From assembly GCF_019510245.1 (NCBI RefSeq), contig NZ_JAEKKT010000142.1:59361-123360 (forward strand): DNA of 64,000 bases, given 5' to 3'. Below the pieces are notes generated by a model, which worked only from the letters and a program-made list of their open reading frames with translations, ran no database searches and was not told the DNA's origin. A program made the position numbers and the translations under genes. Shown here piece after piece: positions 1 to 8,347 of the stretch. The stretch is from Streptomyces sp. (GTDB lineage Bacteria > Actinomycetota > Actinomycetes > Streptomycetales > Streptomycetaceae). Positions within the stretch are counted from its first letter, which is position 1. The number at the start of each line of letters is the position of its first letter.

Positions 1-1
1 C

Positions 2-658
2 ACCGTGCACGAGCTGGTGACCACGCTCTCCGCCCGGTCGTACATCGTGCCCGTACCCGGACAGCCCGGACGTTACCGGCTCGGCGTCCGTCCGTACCAG
101 CTCGGCAGCCGGTACGCGGAGCAGCTCGACCTCGCCGCCGAGGGCCAGCAGGTCGCCCGGTCCGTCGCCGAGACCTGCGACGAGACCGTCCACGTGGCGA
201 TCCTCGAAGGCACCGACGTCATCTACATCGCCAAGGTCGACTCCACGCACGCGGTCCGCATGGTCTCGGCCGCCGGCCGCCGGCTGCCCGCCCACTGCAC
301 CTCGGTCGGCAAGATGCTGCTGGCCTCGCTGCCGGAGCCGGAGCTGACCGCGCGCATCCCCGACGACGCCGGCCTCGTCGCGATGACCCCGAACAGCATC
401 ACCGAGCCGGGCGCCCTGCGCGAGGCCCTCACGGAGATCCGCGCGCGCGGCATCGCGGTGGAGAGCCGGGAGTCCAACCCGGACGTCTCCTGCGTCGCCG
501 CGCCGGTCCGCGACCGCACCGGCCAGGTGGTCGCGGCGCTGTCCATCTCCGTCCCGATGATCCGCTGGAGCGACGAGCGCCGCGGCGAGCTGGAGCAGCT
601 CGCGGCCAAGGGTGCGGCCGAGCTCTCCGAGCGCCTCGGGCACCGGAGCGTGGCATGA
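2..658 (+). CDS. IclR-family transcriptional regulator, effector domain (5' end outside window)
   Basis: The visible 218 residues are an IclR effector-binding domain: the segment reading YRLGVRPYQLGSRY that follows the wing, then VHVAILEGTDVIYIAKVD, then HCTSVGKMLLASL, and a C-terminal core containing SCVAAPVRD and LSISVP. The frame is open to the first bases of the window, so the N-terminal winged helix lies upstream and the GTG at 5 is unlikely to be the true start. IclR proteins bind DNA as dimers or tetramers and respond to small carbon metabolites. The stop overlaps the next gene by ATGA, so this regulator and the lactonase are co-transcribed. It is the best local candidate to bind the GTTCG-N6-CGAAC-like sites found further on, but that link is inference. 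Confidence 0.9.
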   Translation, partial: TVHELVTTLSARSYIVPVPGQPGRYRLGVRPYQLGSRYAEQLDLAAEGQQVARSVAETCDETVHVAILEGTDVIYIAKVDSTHAVRMVSAAGRRLPAHCTSVGKMLLASLPEPELTARIPDDAGLVAMTPNSITEPGALREALTEIRARGIAVESRESNPDVSCVAAPVRDRTGQVVAALSISVPMIRWSDERRGELEQLAAKGAAELSERLGHRSVA

Positions 659-1506
659 CGACGACGGCGTACGAGGTCGCGGTGGCGGCGGAGGCGACCC
701 TCGGCGAGGGCCCGACCTGGGACGCGGCGACGGGCCGCCTGATATGGATCGACATCCTGGGTTCCCGCGTCCACACGTACGACCCGGCCACCGGCCGGCG
801 CACGATCCGCACCACCGACCAGCACGTCGGCGCGGTCAAGCCGCGCGCGGGCGGCGGCCTGGTCCTCAACCTCCGGGACGGCGTGGGACTCCTCGACCCC
901 GACGGCACGTTCCGCTGGCTGCACCGCGAGCCGGTCCCCGGCCGCCGCGCCAATGACGCGGCCGTCGCCCCCGACGGCTCCCTGTGGGCCGGCACGATGC
1001 GCTACGACGAGAAGACCGGGGGCGGCACGCTCTCCCGGGTGGCACCCGACGGCACGGTGACGACGCTGCTGCCGGACGTGACGGTCAGCAACGGCACGGG
1101 CTGGAGCCCGGACGGCCGCCTCGTCTACTACGTCGACACGCCGACCCGCCGGGTGGACGTCTTCGACTGTGCCGACGGACTCCCCGTCGACCGCCGCCCG
1201 CTGGTGACGATCGAGGAGGGCGCCGGCTTCCCCGACGGCCTCACGGTCGACGCGGACGGCTGTGTGTGGGTGGCGCTGTGGGGCGGGGCGGCGGTACGCC
1301 GCTACACGCCGACGGGCGAGCTGGACCGCGTCATCAGCCTCCCCGCCACGCTCACGACGGCGTGCGCGTTCGGGGGCGCCGATCTGACCGACCTGTACGT
1401 CACGACGGCCCGCGTGGGCCTCGACCGCCCGCACCCGACGGCGGGCTCCCTCCTGGTGATCCCGGGCGCGGGCAAGGGCATTGCCCAACCGGCGTTTCAA
1501 GGCTGA
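655..1506 (+). CDS. SMP-30/gluconolactonase/LRE family sugar lactonase
   Basis: The 283-residue protein is a six-bladed beta-propeller of the SMP-30 (regucalcin, gluconolactonase) family. The expected divalent-metal ligands are visible: Glu in GEGPTWD near the N-terminus, Asn in RRANDAAVAPDG, Asn in VSNGTGWSPD and Asp in FPDGLTVDADG. Members hydrolyse aldonolactones from sugar dehydrogenases to aldonic acids in the cytoplasm. The ATG overlaps the upstream IclR stop (ATGA), which indicates translational coupling and suggests an oxidative sugar pathway as the regulated process. The substrate cannot be read from the sequence; arabino-, galactono- or gluconolactone are all possible. A dispersed repeat begins right after the stop. 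Confidence 0.88.
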   Translation: MTTTAYEVAVAAEATLGEGPTWDAATGRLIWIDILGSRVHTYDPATGRRTIRTTDQHVGAVKPRAGGGLVLNLRDGVGLLDPDGTFRWLHREPVPGRRANDAAVAPDGSLWAGTMRYDEKTGGGTLSRVAPDGTVTTLLPDVTVSNGTGWSPDGRLVYYVDTPTRRVDVFDCADGLPVDRRPLVTIEEGAGFPDGLTVDADGCVWVALWGGAAVRRYTPTGELDRVISLPATLTTACAFGGADLTDLYVTTARVGLDRPHPTAGSLLVIPGAGKGIAQPAFQG

Positions 1507-1648
1507 GCGCCCCGCAAGGGGCGCGGAGAACTGCGCGCCCAGCCCCCACGCGCCCGCAGGTGAACGACGGCCCTGCCGCGCCAGGCAGCAGACCGTCTGC
1601 GGCATCGTCGTGGCTGGTCGCGCAGTTCCCCGCGCCCCCATGGGGCGC
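1507..1648. repeat. Two inverted copies of dispersed repeat A between convergent genes
   Basis: A plus-oriented copy (about 1507-1546: GCGCCCC..GGGGCGC palindrome, then a GAACTGCGCG-like core) faces a minus-oriented copy (about 1611-1648: GGTCGCGCAGTTCCCCGCG, then a palindrome). They lie between convergent genes and probably act as a bidirectional terminator. The same element recurs near 9.3, 10.95, 25.3, 29.4, 39.1, 45.5, 51.4, 53.4 and 58.7 kb. Confidence 0.75.
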
Positions 1649-3051
1649 TACTGCAAGCCGGCTCTCTTCAGCTCCTCGGCCGTCAGCGGTGGGCCGGTCA
1701 GGGCCGGCTTCAGGGGGCCCGCCAGGGCCGCCAGGAGGACGGAGGGGGTCAGGAGGACCTCCGCGCGGCGTTCCAGTGAGGTCACGTCCGTGACGCGGCG
1801 GGCGATGCGGCCGTTGCCCGTGGCCGTGTACATGAGCCGGGACACGTAGGCGGACAGGATCCGGTCCCGGGCCGTCGGCCCGTTCTCCGTCGCGCCCGGA
1901 TATAACACGTCCTGCCCGATGGCGAGGTCCCAGGCCGCTCCGACCGGCCGGGCGACCGCCTTCTGGACGCGCCGGGACAGGCCAGGCGTGCCGAGTCCGT
2001 GGCGCCGGGTCAGGTCCCGCAGCAGCAGGGAGCTCTGCGCGCCCACGGCCAGTCCGTGGCCGTAGACGGGGTTGTACGCGGCCAGGGCGTCGCCGAGGAC
2101 CGTGAAGTTGTCGGGCCAGGCACGCATGCGTTCGTAGAAGTACCGGCGGTTGACGGTGGCGCGGGTGACGGCGACGTCGGACAGCGGCTCGGCCTGCGCG
2201 AGCAGCTCGCCGATGAGGGGGTGCCGCAGCCGGTCGCGGGCGAACGGGACGAAGTCGTCGGCGGAGGACGTCGGTTCGCCTCCGCGGGTGCCGTTGAGGG
2301 TGACGATCCAGCGGCCGTTCTCGATGGGCAGCAGGAAGCCCGCCCGGCCGGGGCCGCCGTCCCGCGGGTCCGGCTGCACGTTGATCACCGGGAAGCCGGC
2401 CCGGGCCTGCTCGGGTGCGAGGTAGAGCCGGCTGGCGTAGGCGAGGCCGGTGTCGACCTCGCGCCGCTCCGGCGCGGGCAGCCCGAGGGCCGCGAGCCAG
2501 CGGGGGGCTCCGGAACCCCGGCCGGTGGCGTCGACGACCAGGTCCGCCCCGACGGTCCGCTCCCGGCCGTCGCGGTCCCGCACCCGCACCCCGGTGACCG
2601 CCGCCGCGCCGCCCGTGAGTCCGAGCACCTCGGTGCCCCCGAGCACCTCGACGTGTCCGTCGGCGAGGACCCGCGCGCGGACCGTCGCGTCCAGCAGGTC
2701 CCGGCCGGCCAGGAGCACGTGGTGGGACTCGGGCCAGCGGCGGAACCAGCCCTGTGCCGAGAGGGCGACCATGTCCGTGGTGACCGGGGCCCGGCGCGCA
2801 CCGGCGTCCAGGAGCGCCGCGGTGACGCCCGGCAGCAGTTCCTCCATCGCCCGTACGCCGCCCGACCAGAGCATGTGGGCGTGCCGGGCCTGCGGAAGTC
2901 CCCTGCGGGGAGCGGCCGTCACGGGCAGTTCGTCGCGTTCCACGACGACGACCCGGTCGGCGAGGCCGGCCAGGGCCCGGGCCGCGAGCATGCCGGTGTG
3001 TGATCCCCCCAGGACCACGGCGGCTCTGGCGGGGGAGGGACGTTCACTCAT
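1648..3051 (-). CDS. FAD-dependent monooxygenase/oxidoreductase (PHBH-like fold)
   Basis: The product is a 467-residue class A flavoprotein. The N-terminus AVVLGGSHTGMLAARAL is a Rossmann motif (GxSxxG variant), VVDATGRGS is the mid-domain conserved motif and VLGDALAAYNPVYGHG is the FAD-ribityl GD motif followed by the substrate-side P and G residues. I chose ATG 3051 (MSERPSPARAAVV) over the longer 3084 frame because it starts just before the fold and overlaps the upstream stop as ATGAGTGA. It is the last gene of a tightly coupled three-gene operon with a membrane protein and an HExxH protein, so its substrate is probably linked to that system rather than to the neighbouring sugar genes. No substrate can be assigned. 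Confidence 0.85.
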   Translation of the reverse strand: MSERPSPARAAVVLGGSHTGMLAARALAGLADRVVVVERDELPVTAAPRRGLPQARHAHMLWSGGVRAMEELLPGVTAALLDAGARRAPVTTDMVALSAQGWFRRWPESHHVLLAGRDLLDATVRARVLADGHVEVLGGTEVLGLTGGAAAVTGVRVRDRDGRERTVGADLVVDATGRGSGAPRWLAALGLPAPERREVDTGLAYASRLYLAPEQARAGFPVINVQPDPRDGGPGRAGFLLPIENGRWIVTLNGTRGGEPTSSADDFVPFARDRLRHPLIGELLAQAEPLSDVAVTRATVNRRYFYERMRAWPDNFTVLGDALAAYNPVYGHGLAVGAQSSLLLRDLTRRHGLGTPGLSRRVQKAVARPVGAAWDLAIGQDVLYPGATENGPTARDRILSAYVSRLMYTATGNGRIARRVTDVTSLERRAEVLLTPSVLLAALAGPLKPALTGPPLTAEELKRAGLQ

Positions 3052-4276
3052 GCGCGGACATGCTCTCTGCCGGGACGGTCGCACGGGTGCGTACCGCCGT
3101 GATCTCGTCGGAGTGGCCCAGGACCTCGGAGACGGCCTGGATCTCCTGGAGCAGGTACGAGGTGTCGGTCTCGCCCGTGCCGCCGTCCTCCCGGGCGTGC
3201 CGTCCGCTTCCGACGGCCTCGAGGATCGTCACGGCGGCGGCGAGGGACCGGGCCCGGCCGGGTTCGTGGCCGAGGGCGAGAGCGGCGTCGTAGGCCCGGC
3301 CGCGCAGCTTCTCGTCGAGGAACCGGGACAGTTGCAGGAGCGCGTCCCGGATGTACGTCTCGCGGCGGATCAGGCGCATCTCGGCGGTGGCGCGCAGGGC
3401 GAGCGGTTCACGGTCGCCCGTGACGGTCCGCACCAGCCGGGCGAGCGGCTTCAGGGCGCGGTGCCGGCGGCGCAGCAGCCAGCGGTCGTGGAAGTACTGC
3501 CCGGCGTGCGGGACGATGAAGCCGATCGCGACGAGCGTGGCGGCGATGCAGGCGGCCGACGGCGCGATGTTGGTGTTCAGCCAGTCAAGGTCGTGACCGG
3601 TCCAGCGGGCCACCACGGCCGTGAACTTGGCCGCGCTGAAGACCAGGTTCGTCGCGAAGCCGATCCCCAGGAACCTGAGTCCCCAGCGCAGCCAGGCGTC
3701 GAGGCCGTCGGTGCGGATCCAGTTCCACACCAGCCGGGTGGTGATCGCACAGGCCACGGTGTGGGCGAGGAGGTACAGCAGGATCTCCTCGCGCATGAAC
3801 GGCGTACCGGCGTAGTACGTGTCCAGGTTCCGGACCTGTTCCACGGGCACGTCCGCGAGCGCGAACAGCACCCACAGGGCGACGACCACGGCCGCGTAGA
3901 CGCAGACCACCCAGCGGGTCGCGCGCCGGGTCTGCGCCCGGCGGTCGGTGTGGCCGTTGCGCCAGTGCACGACCAGCAGCAGCCAGGACGCGGACAGCGC
4001 GGTGATCAGGGAGTACACCAGGGGCGCCGAGACGTTCGGCACGCCGGTGACCCGGTTCGTCCAGGCGATGGTGGCCGGAGCGGCGAAGGCGAACACCGCG
4101 CAGGCGAACAGCAGCAGGCCGCCGACGGCGCGCAGCAGCGGGTCCCGCCAGAGTTTGAGGATGCTGGGCAGCTTGATCACCAGGGCGGCGGTGAGCACGA
4201 GGCCCGGCAGCCAGAAGGAGACGTACAGACCGGTGAAGAACGCGGTCGGGCCCTCGGCCGACAGGGAGTACGTCAC
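3044..4276 (-). CDS. MAB_1171c-type multi-pass membrane protein (putative transporter)
   Basis: The product is a 410-residue integral membrane protein. About seven hydrophobic segments fill residues 10-260, followed by a roughly 150-residue soluble C-terminal region with an amphipathic helical stretch (RLIRRETYIRDALLQLSRFL). It resembles the actinobacterial family usually named MAB_1171c putative transporter, for which no biochemical function is established to my knowledge. The GTG at 4276 overlaps the stop of the HExxH gene as GTGA, and its own stop overlaps the flavoprotein start, so the three products are translationally coupled and probably act together. The longer frame to 4534 is unlikely because its extra N-terminus is Arg-rich shadow sequence of the upstream gene. 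Confidence 0.75.
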   Translation of the reverse strand: MTYSLSAEGPTAFFTGLYVSFWLPGLVLTAALVIKLPSILKLWRDPLLRAVGGLLLFACAVFAFAAPATIAWTNRVTGVPNVSAPLVYSLITALSASWLLLVVHWRNGHTDRRAQTRRATRWVVCVYAAVVVALWVLFALADVPVEQVRNLDTYYAGTPFMREEILLYLLAHTVACAITTRLVWNWIRTDGLDAWLRWGLRFLGIGFATNLVFSAAKFTAVVARWTGHDLDWLNTNIAPSAACIAATLVAIGFIVPHAGQYFHDRWLLRRRHRALKPLARLVRTVTGDREPLALRATAEMRLIRRETYIRDALLQLSRFLDEKLRGRAYDAALALGHEPGRARSLAAAVTILEAVGSGRHAREDGGTGETDTSYLLQEIQAVSEVLGHSDEITAVRTRATVPAESMSAHE

Positions 4277-4896
4277 CGCGGTCCGCCTTCCCGTCCGCGG
4301 TAGCCGAGTGACCGCTGGACCGGGTCGGGCGCGGTCTCCCCGCCCCGTCCGGGCAGGAAGGGCCGCAGCGCGGCCGCGAGCCGGTGCCCGAAGTCGTCGG
4401 CCTCGGCCTCGTCGGTCTCCCGGGAGCCGTCGCGGGCGGCCACGGTCAGGGCGACGGAGTTCCAGTCGGGCCGTCCGGCGAGGGCGTTCGCCGCGGCCGC
4501 GTGGTGGTGCGTGTGACGCGCGTGCAGGTGCCACAGCTCATGGCCCAGGATGACCAGTTGCTGTACGGCCTCGGCCCGCTCCTCGACGATCACCAGGTCG
4601 AAGTCCTGGAACTCCACCCACAGTCCGGTGACCTCGATCTCGTCGGGGAACCGTTCGAAACGCAGCTCGACGGGCCGGCCCTCGCGGCCGCGGCTCATCT
4701 CGTCGCACAGCGCCCGGCACAACTCCCTCACCCCGGCCGGCCTCTTGGGTCTGGCGCGGACGGCGGCGGTGAGGTCGGCGGCGAGCCGGCGCATCCGCGC
4801 GTTCGCCCGGGACCGCCGCAGCCCCACGGCCGGCCGGGACCGCCGCAGCCCCGCGGCGATCCCGGCCCACCGGTGCCGCGCGCCGGCCAAGTCCAT
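4273..4896 (-). CDS. ImmA/IrrE-like HExxH metalloprotease-domain protein
   Basis: The 207-residue protein carries a zinc-metalloprotease signature, HELWHLHARH, around residues 117-126, followed by an acidic segment (DEAEADDFG) that could supply the third zinc ligand. This layout is typical of ImmA/IrrE peptidases, which cleave or inactivate partner repressors. Streptomyces copies are often labelled toxin-antitoxin toxin component, but the usual XRE partner is not adjacent here. The basic N-terminus has a short internal duplication (GLRRSRPAVGLRRSR). ATG 4896 has GGGGGAG just upstream. It is the first gene of the operon with the membrane protein and the flavoenzyme, divergent from the sugar-binding protein gene. 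Confidence 0.75.
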   Translation of the reverse strand: MDLAGARHRWAGIAAGLRRSRPAVGLRRSRANARMRRLAADLTAAVRARPKRPAGVRELCRALCDEMSRGREGRPVELRFERFPDEIEVTGLWVEFQDFDLVIVEERAEAVQQLVILGHELWHLHARHTHHHAAAANALAGRPDWNSVALTVAARDGSRETDEAEADDFGHRLAAALRPFLPGRGGETAPDPVQRSLGYRGREGGPR

Positions 4897-5067
4897 CGCT
4901 CCCCCTTCACACCGCCCCGACGGCGGTCACCGCGCTGCGTCGGCCCGTCCGAGACTACGCGGCCGGATGTGTCCGCGTCATGCCATCAGGGGCCGCCGGT
5001 TCGAGCGGTGGTTCAGATGACAACAACTGCCCGGTGCAGGAAAGTCACGCGCGACCCATTGACGCGC

Positions 5068-5075
5068 AAGCGCTT
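5068..5075. promoter_or_regulatory. LacI-type operator core AAGCGCTT
   Basis: The perfect palindrome AAGCGCTT lies about 100 bp upstream of the sugar-binding protein gene. This is the usual core for LacI/CebR-like repressors of actinomycete sugar importers. No lacI gene is in the window, so the repressor would be encoded elsewhere. Confidence 0.5.
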
Positions 5076-5090
5076 CGATTTTACGGTCCC

Positions 5091-5125
5091 GTTCGAAGTT
5101 ACGAGCAGGAGCCGATATTTCGAAC
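5091..5125. promoter_or_regulatory. Candidate IclR-type operator pair upstream of the arabinan importer
   Basis: GTTCGAAGTTACGAGC (5091-5106) fits GTTCG-N6-CGAAC with one mismatch. A second half-site, ATATTTCGAAC, ends at 5125. The segment 5116-5136 matches 30506-30526 (upstream of another sugar-cluster gene) at 18 of 21 positions. Confidence 0.5.
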
Positions 5126-5171
5126 AAGGATCACGGGCGAGTACGACGGATCCCGAAGGTAAGGGCAGGCA

Positions 5172-6530
5172 ATGGGACGACCTGGCCTCAGGCGCAGGCA
5201 ACTACTGGGCACGGCGGGCGGGCTGGCGGTGGCGGCGAGCTTCGGCTTCGCGGCCCTCGGCACCGGCGCCGACGCACTGACATCGAGCGCGCGCACCCGC
5301 GTCCGCTACTGGAACCTCTTCTCCGGCGGCGACGGCGCCAACATGCAGGCCATGGTGGACGCCTTCCACGCGGCCCACCCGGACACGGACGTCAAGGCGT
5401 CCACGCTCACGTGGGGCGACCCGTACTACACCAAGCTCGCCATGGCGGCCGCCGGCAACCGCGCCCCCGACCTGGCCGTCATGCACCAGGGCCGGGTCAC
5501 CGGCTTCGCGCCGGGGCGCCTCCTCGACCCCTGGGACATCGGCAAGCTCGCCGAACACGGGCTCCGCGAGGCCGACTTCAACCCCACCCTGTGGAAACGC
5601 GGCCTCGTCGGCGGCCAGTTGTACGCCCTGCCCCTGGACGTCCACGTCCAGCTGAACTTCTACCGCAAGGACGTCTGCCGGAAGGCGGGCCTGCTCGACG
5701 CGGACGGCCGGCTCCCGCACGCCACCTCCGAGGACGACTGGTTCGCCATGCTCAAGGCCGCCAAGTCCAAGCTCAAGGGCGGCCTGCAGACCCTCGGCAT
5801 GCACGCCAACGACCAGAACTTCTCCTGGTGGTTCTTCGTCGCCTTCTACCAGCAGCTCGGCGGCGGCTACTTCGACGCCGACCAGAGCGGCGTCGTCTTC
5901 GACACCGACAAGGCCACCCGGGTCCTGGAGTTCTTCCGCAAGCACGTCACCGACGGCTACGCGATCGCGGGTTCCGACGACGCCGCGATGTTCCTGGCCG
6001 GGGCCCCCTTCGTCTGGGAGGGCGACTGGTCGGTCCCGGTCTACACCCCCGCGAAGCTCGACTACGGCGCGACCCCGCTGCCGCCCGTCTTCGGCACCCC
6101 CGGCACCCACGCCGAGTCGCACTCCTTCGTCCTGCCCCACCAGGCCGACCGCGGCGGCGCCGCGAACGAGGGCGCCTACGCGCTCGCCGCCTACCTGGTG
6201 AAGAACGCGGCCACCTGGGCCCAGGGCGGCCACGTGCCCGCCTATCTGCCGACCTTCAAGGACCCGGCGTACACGAAGCTCTCGCCGCAGCGCGAGTACT
6301 CCCAGGACGCCATGCAGCACCTCGCCACCGAGCCGCACATCTGGTTCGCCGGCTCCACCGGCACCCTCTCCAAGCGGGTCGGCCCCCTCATCGCCGGCTC
6401 CAACCTCGGCTCCACCAAGCCCGAGGCCACCGCCCGCGCCATGAAGAGCGCCCTGGAGGCCCTGCTCGCCTCGAAGAACCCGATGGACGGCAAGACCGCC
6501 GCCCAGGAGCTGAAGGGAGCCGGCGCATGA
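5172..6530 (+). CDS. Extracellular solute-binding protein of a CUT1 sugar ABC transporter
   Basis: The 452-residue protein has an N-terminal Tat-like signal (LRRRQLLGTAGG, then a hydrophobic stretch ending in Ala), and a binding-protein core beginning VRYWNLFSGGDGANMQAMVDAFHAAHPD, typical of family 1 sugar-binding proteins. It has no lipobox Cys, so it may be tethered another way or released. ATG 5172 follows an AAGG-containing ribosome site. The stop overlaps the first permease by ATGA. Downstream arabinan-degrading enzymes suggest that the ligand is arabino-oligosaccharide. LacI-like and IclR-like operator candidates lie upstream. Confidence 0.9.
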   Translation: MGRPGLRRRQLLGTAGGLAVAASFGFAALGTGADALTSSARTRVRYWNLFSGGDGANMQAMVDAFHAAHPDTDVKASTLTWGDPYYTKLAMAAAGNRAPDLAVMHQGRVTGFAPGRLLDPWDIGKLAEHGLREADFNPTLWKRGLVGGQLYALPLDVHVQLNFYRKDVCRKAGLLDADGRLPHATSEDDWFAMLKAAKSKLKGGLQTLGMHANDQNFSWWFFVAFYQQLGGGYFDADQSGVVFDTDKATRVLEFFRKHVTDGYAIAGSDDAAMFLAGAPFVWEGDWSVPVYTPAKLDYGATPLPPVFGTPGTHAESHSFVLPHQADRGGAANEGAYALAAYLVKNAATWAQGGHVPAYLPTFKDPAYTKLSPQREYSQDAMQHLATEPHIWFAGSTGTLSKRVGPLIAGSNLGSTKPEATARAMKSALEALLASKNPMDGKTAAQELKGAGA

Positions 6531-7480
6531 GCTCCACCGCCTCCACCACGGCCATCCCCGCCGCCACCCGCGCGGCCCGCACCGCCACCGGCGCCGACAC
6601 CCTGCGCCTGCGCTGGGGCCGCCGCCTCCAGCACGGCGGCTGGTTCGTCACCCCGTTCTTCGTCCTCTACGGCCTCTTCGTCCTCGTCCCCATCGTCCGG
6701 GGGCTGTATCTCTCCTTCACCGACGCCAACATCTCCGGCGACCACACCAGCTTCATCGGCCTGGACAACTACCGCGAGGCCCTCCAGGACGACCTGGTCT
6801 GGCAGTCCCTGTGGCACAGCGTCAAGTTCACCCTCTGGGTGGTTCCGCTGATCGTCGTCATGGCGCTCCTGATGGCGCTGATCGCCCACCACACCGTCCA
6901 CTTCAAGTGGCTGTGGCGGTTCTGCTTCTTCGCCCCGTTCCTGCTCCCGTCGGCCGTCGTCGCCAACCTCTGGTGGTGGCTCTTCCAGCCGGTCAACGGC
7001 CTGGTCAACCACACGCTCGGCCTCGACACCCCCTGGCTCACCCAGAAGTCCACGGCCCTGCTCGCGAGCGTCGTCGCCACCCTGTGGTGGACCGTCGGCT
7101 TCTCCTTCCTCCTCTACCTGGCCGCCCTCCAGAACATCCCCCAGCACCTCTACGAGGCGGCCGAGCTGGACGGCGCGGGCGCCCTCCAGCGCATGATCCA
7201 CATCACGGTCCCGAACCTGCGCAACATCACCGGCCTGGTCATCGCGCTCCAGATACTGGCCTCGCTCCAGGTCTACGACCAGGTCGTCATCATGTTCCAG
7301 TTCGGTTCGGGCCCCGAGAACTCCACCCGGACCTTCGTCCAGTACATGATCGAGCAGGGCTTCACCAGCTACCGCGTGGGCTACGCCTCCGCGATCTCCA
7401 TGATCCTCTTCATCATCATCGCCGCCGTCGCCCTGGCCCGCATGTGGCTGCTGCGCACCCGCGAGGAGGCCACCCGATGA
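6527..7480 (+). CDS. Sugar ABC transporter permease (MalF-like, CUT1)
   Basis: The product is a 317-residue inner-membrane protein of about six helices with a cytoplasmic Ala/Thr-rich N-terminus. The EAA coupling loop is visible as YEAAELDGAGALQRMIHITVP around residue 209, where the ATPase docks. The ATG overlaps the binding-protein stop, and the stop overlaps the second permease (ATGA), so all three are coupled. Confidence 0.92.
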   Translation: MSSTASTTAIPAATRAARTATGADTLRLRWGRRLQHGGWFVTPFFVLYGLFVLVPIVRGLYLSFTDANISGDHTSFIGLDNYREALQDDLVWQSLWHSVKFTLWVVPLIVVMALLMALIAHHTVHFKWLWRFCFFAPFLLPSAVVANLWWWLFQPVNGLVNHTLGLDTPWLTQKSTALLASVVATLWWTVGFSFLLYLAALQNIPQHLYEAAELDGAGALQRMIHITVPNLRNITGLVIALQILASLQVYDQVVIMFQFGSGPENSTRTFVQYMIEQGFTSYRVGYASAISMILFIIIAAVALARMWLLRTREEATR

Positions 7481-8337
7481 CCAGCACCACGCCCCCCGTC
7501 CTGCGCAAACCGCGCTCCACCTGGACCCCGGCCCAGATCGCCCTCACGATCGTCGCCGCCGGCCTCTCCCTGGTCTGGATCGCCCCCCTCTTCTGGGCCC
7601 TGTCGACCTCGCTCAAGACCTCGACCGAGTCGGTCGCCTCTCCGCACTGGATCCCGGACCACCTCACCTGGGACTCCTGGAAGGGCATCTTCGACGCCGG
7701 CAACATCCCCAACTGGTTCGTCAACTCGGTCGTCGTCTCGGTCTGCGTCACCTTCGTCGTGCTGCTCGTCGCGTCCCTCGCCGGATACGGCTTCGCCCGC
7801 ACGGAGTTCCGCGGCAAGGGCGCCCTGCTCTCGGTCACCATGGCGGGCCTGATGTTCTCCCCGGCCATCCTCGGCGTCCCGCTCTTCACCACGGTCCAGT
7901 CGCTCGGCATGGTGGACACCTACTGGGGCATGATCCTCCCCCAGTGCGCCCCGGCCGCGATGGTCTACATCCTCTACAAGTTCTTCCAGTCGCTCCCCAA
8001 GGAACTGGAGGAGGCCGCCTTCATCGACGGCGCCGGCCGCTGGCGCATCTTCTTCACGATCGTCCTCCCCCTCTCCAAGCCGTCCCTCTCGGCGGTCGGC
8101 ATCTTCACCTTCATCGCCTCCTGGAACAACTTCCTGTGGCCGTACATGGTGACCAACAACCCGGACCTGATGACGATGCCGAACGGCATCGCGACCGTGC
8201 AGAACGCCTTCGGCATCGTCTGGCCGCAGCTGATGGCCGGCGGCCTGATCGCGGGCCTCCCGCTGATCATCGTGTTCGTCTTCTTCCAGAGCCAGATCGT
8301 GCGCGGCGTGGCCCACACGGGCCTGGCCGGCCAGTGA
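7477..8337 (+). CDS. Sugar ABC transporter permease (MalG-like, CUT1)
   Basis: The 286-residue protein is the second permease of the importer, with six predicted helices and an EAA motif (LEEAAFIDGAGRWRIFFTIVLP). No ATP-binding gene follows. In Streptomyces such importers are commonly energised by the shared ATPase MsiK encoded elsewhere, which is the likely arrangement here. The stop is 10 bp before the GH43 start, so the hydrolase is in the same operon. Confidence 0.92.
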   Translation: MTSTTPPVLRKPRSTWTPAQIALTIVAAGLSLVWIAPLFWALSTSLKTSTESVASPHWIPDHLTWDSWKGIFDAGNIPNWFVNSVVVSVCVTFVVLLVASLAGYGFARTEFRGKGALLSVTMAGLMFSPAILGVPLFTTVQSLGMVDTYWGMILPQCAPAAMVYILYKFFQSLPKELEEAAFIDGAGRWRIFFTIVLPLSKPSLSAVGIFTFIASWNNFLWPYMVTNNPDLMTMPNGIATVQNAFGIVWPQLMAGGLIAGLPLIIVFVFFQSQIVRGVAHTGLAGQ

Positions 8338-8347
8338 GGAGCCGGAG

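Noticed and set aside
4273..4896. Classic toxin-antitoxin pair
   Set aside because: The HExxH protein lacks an adjacent XRE antitoxin; it is instead coupled to a membrane protein and a flavoenzyme.
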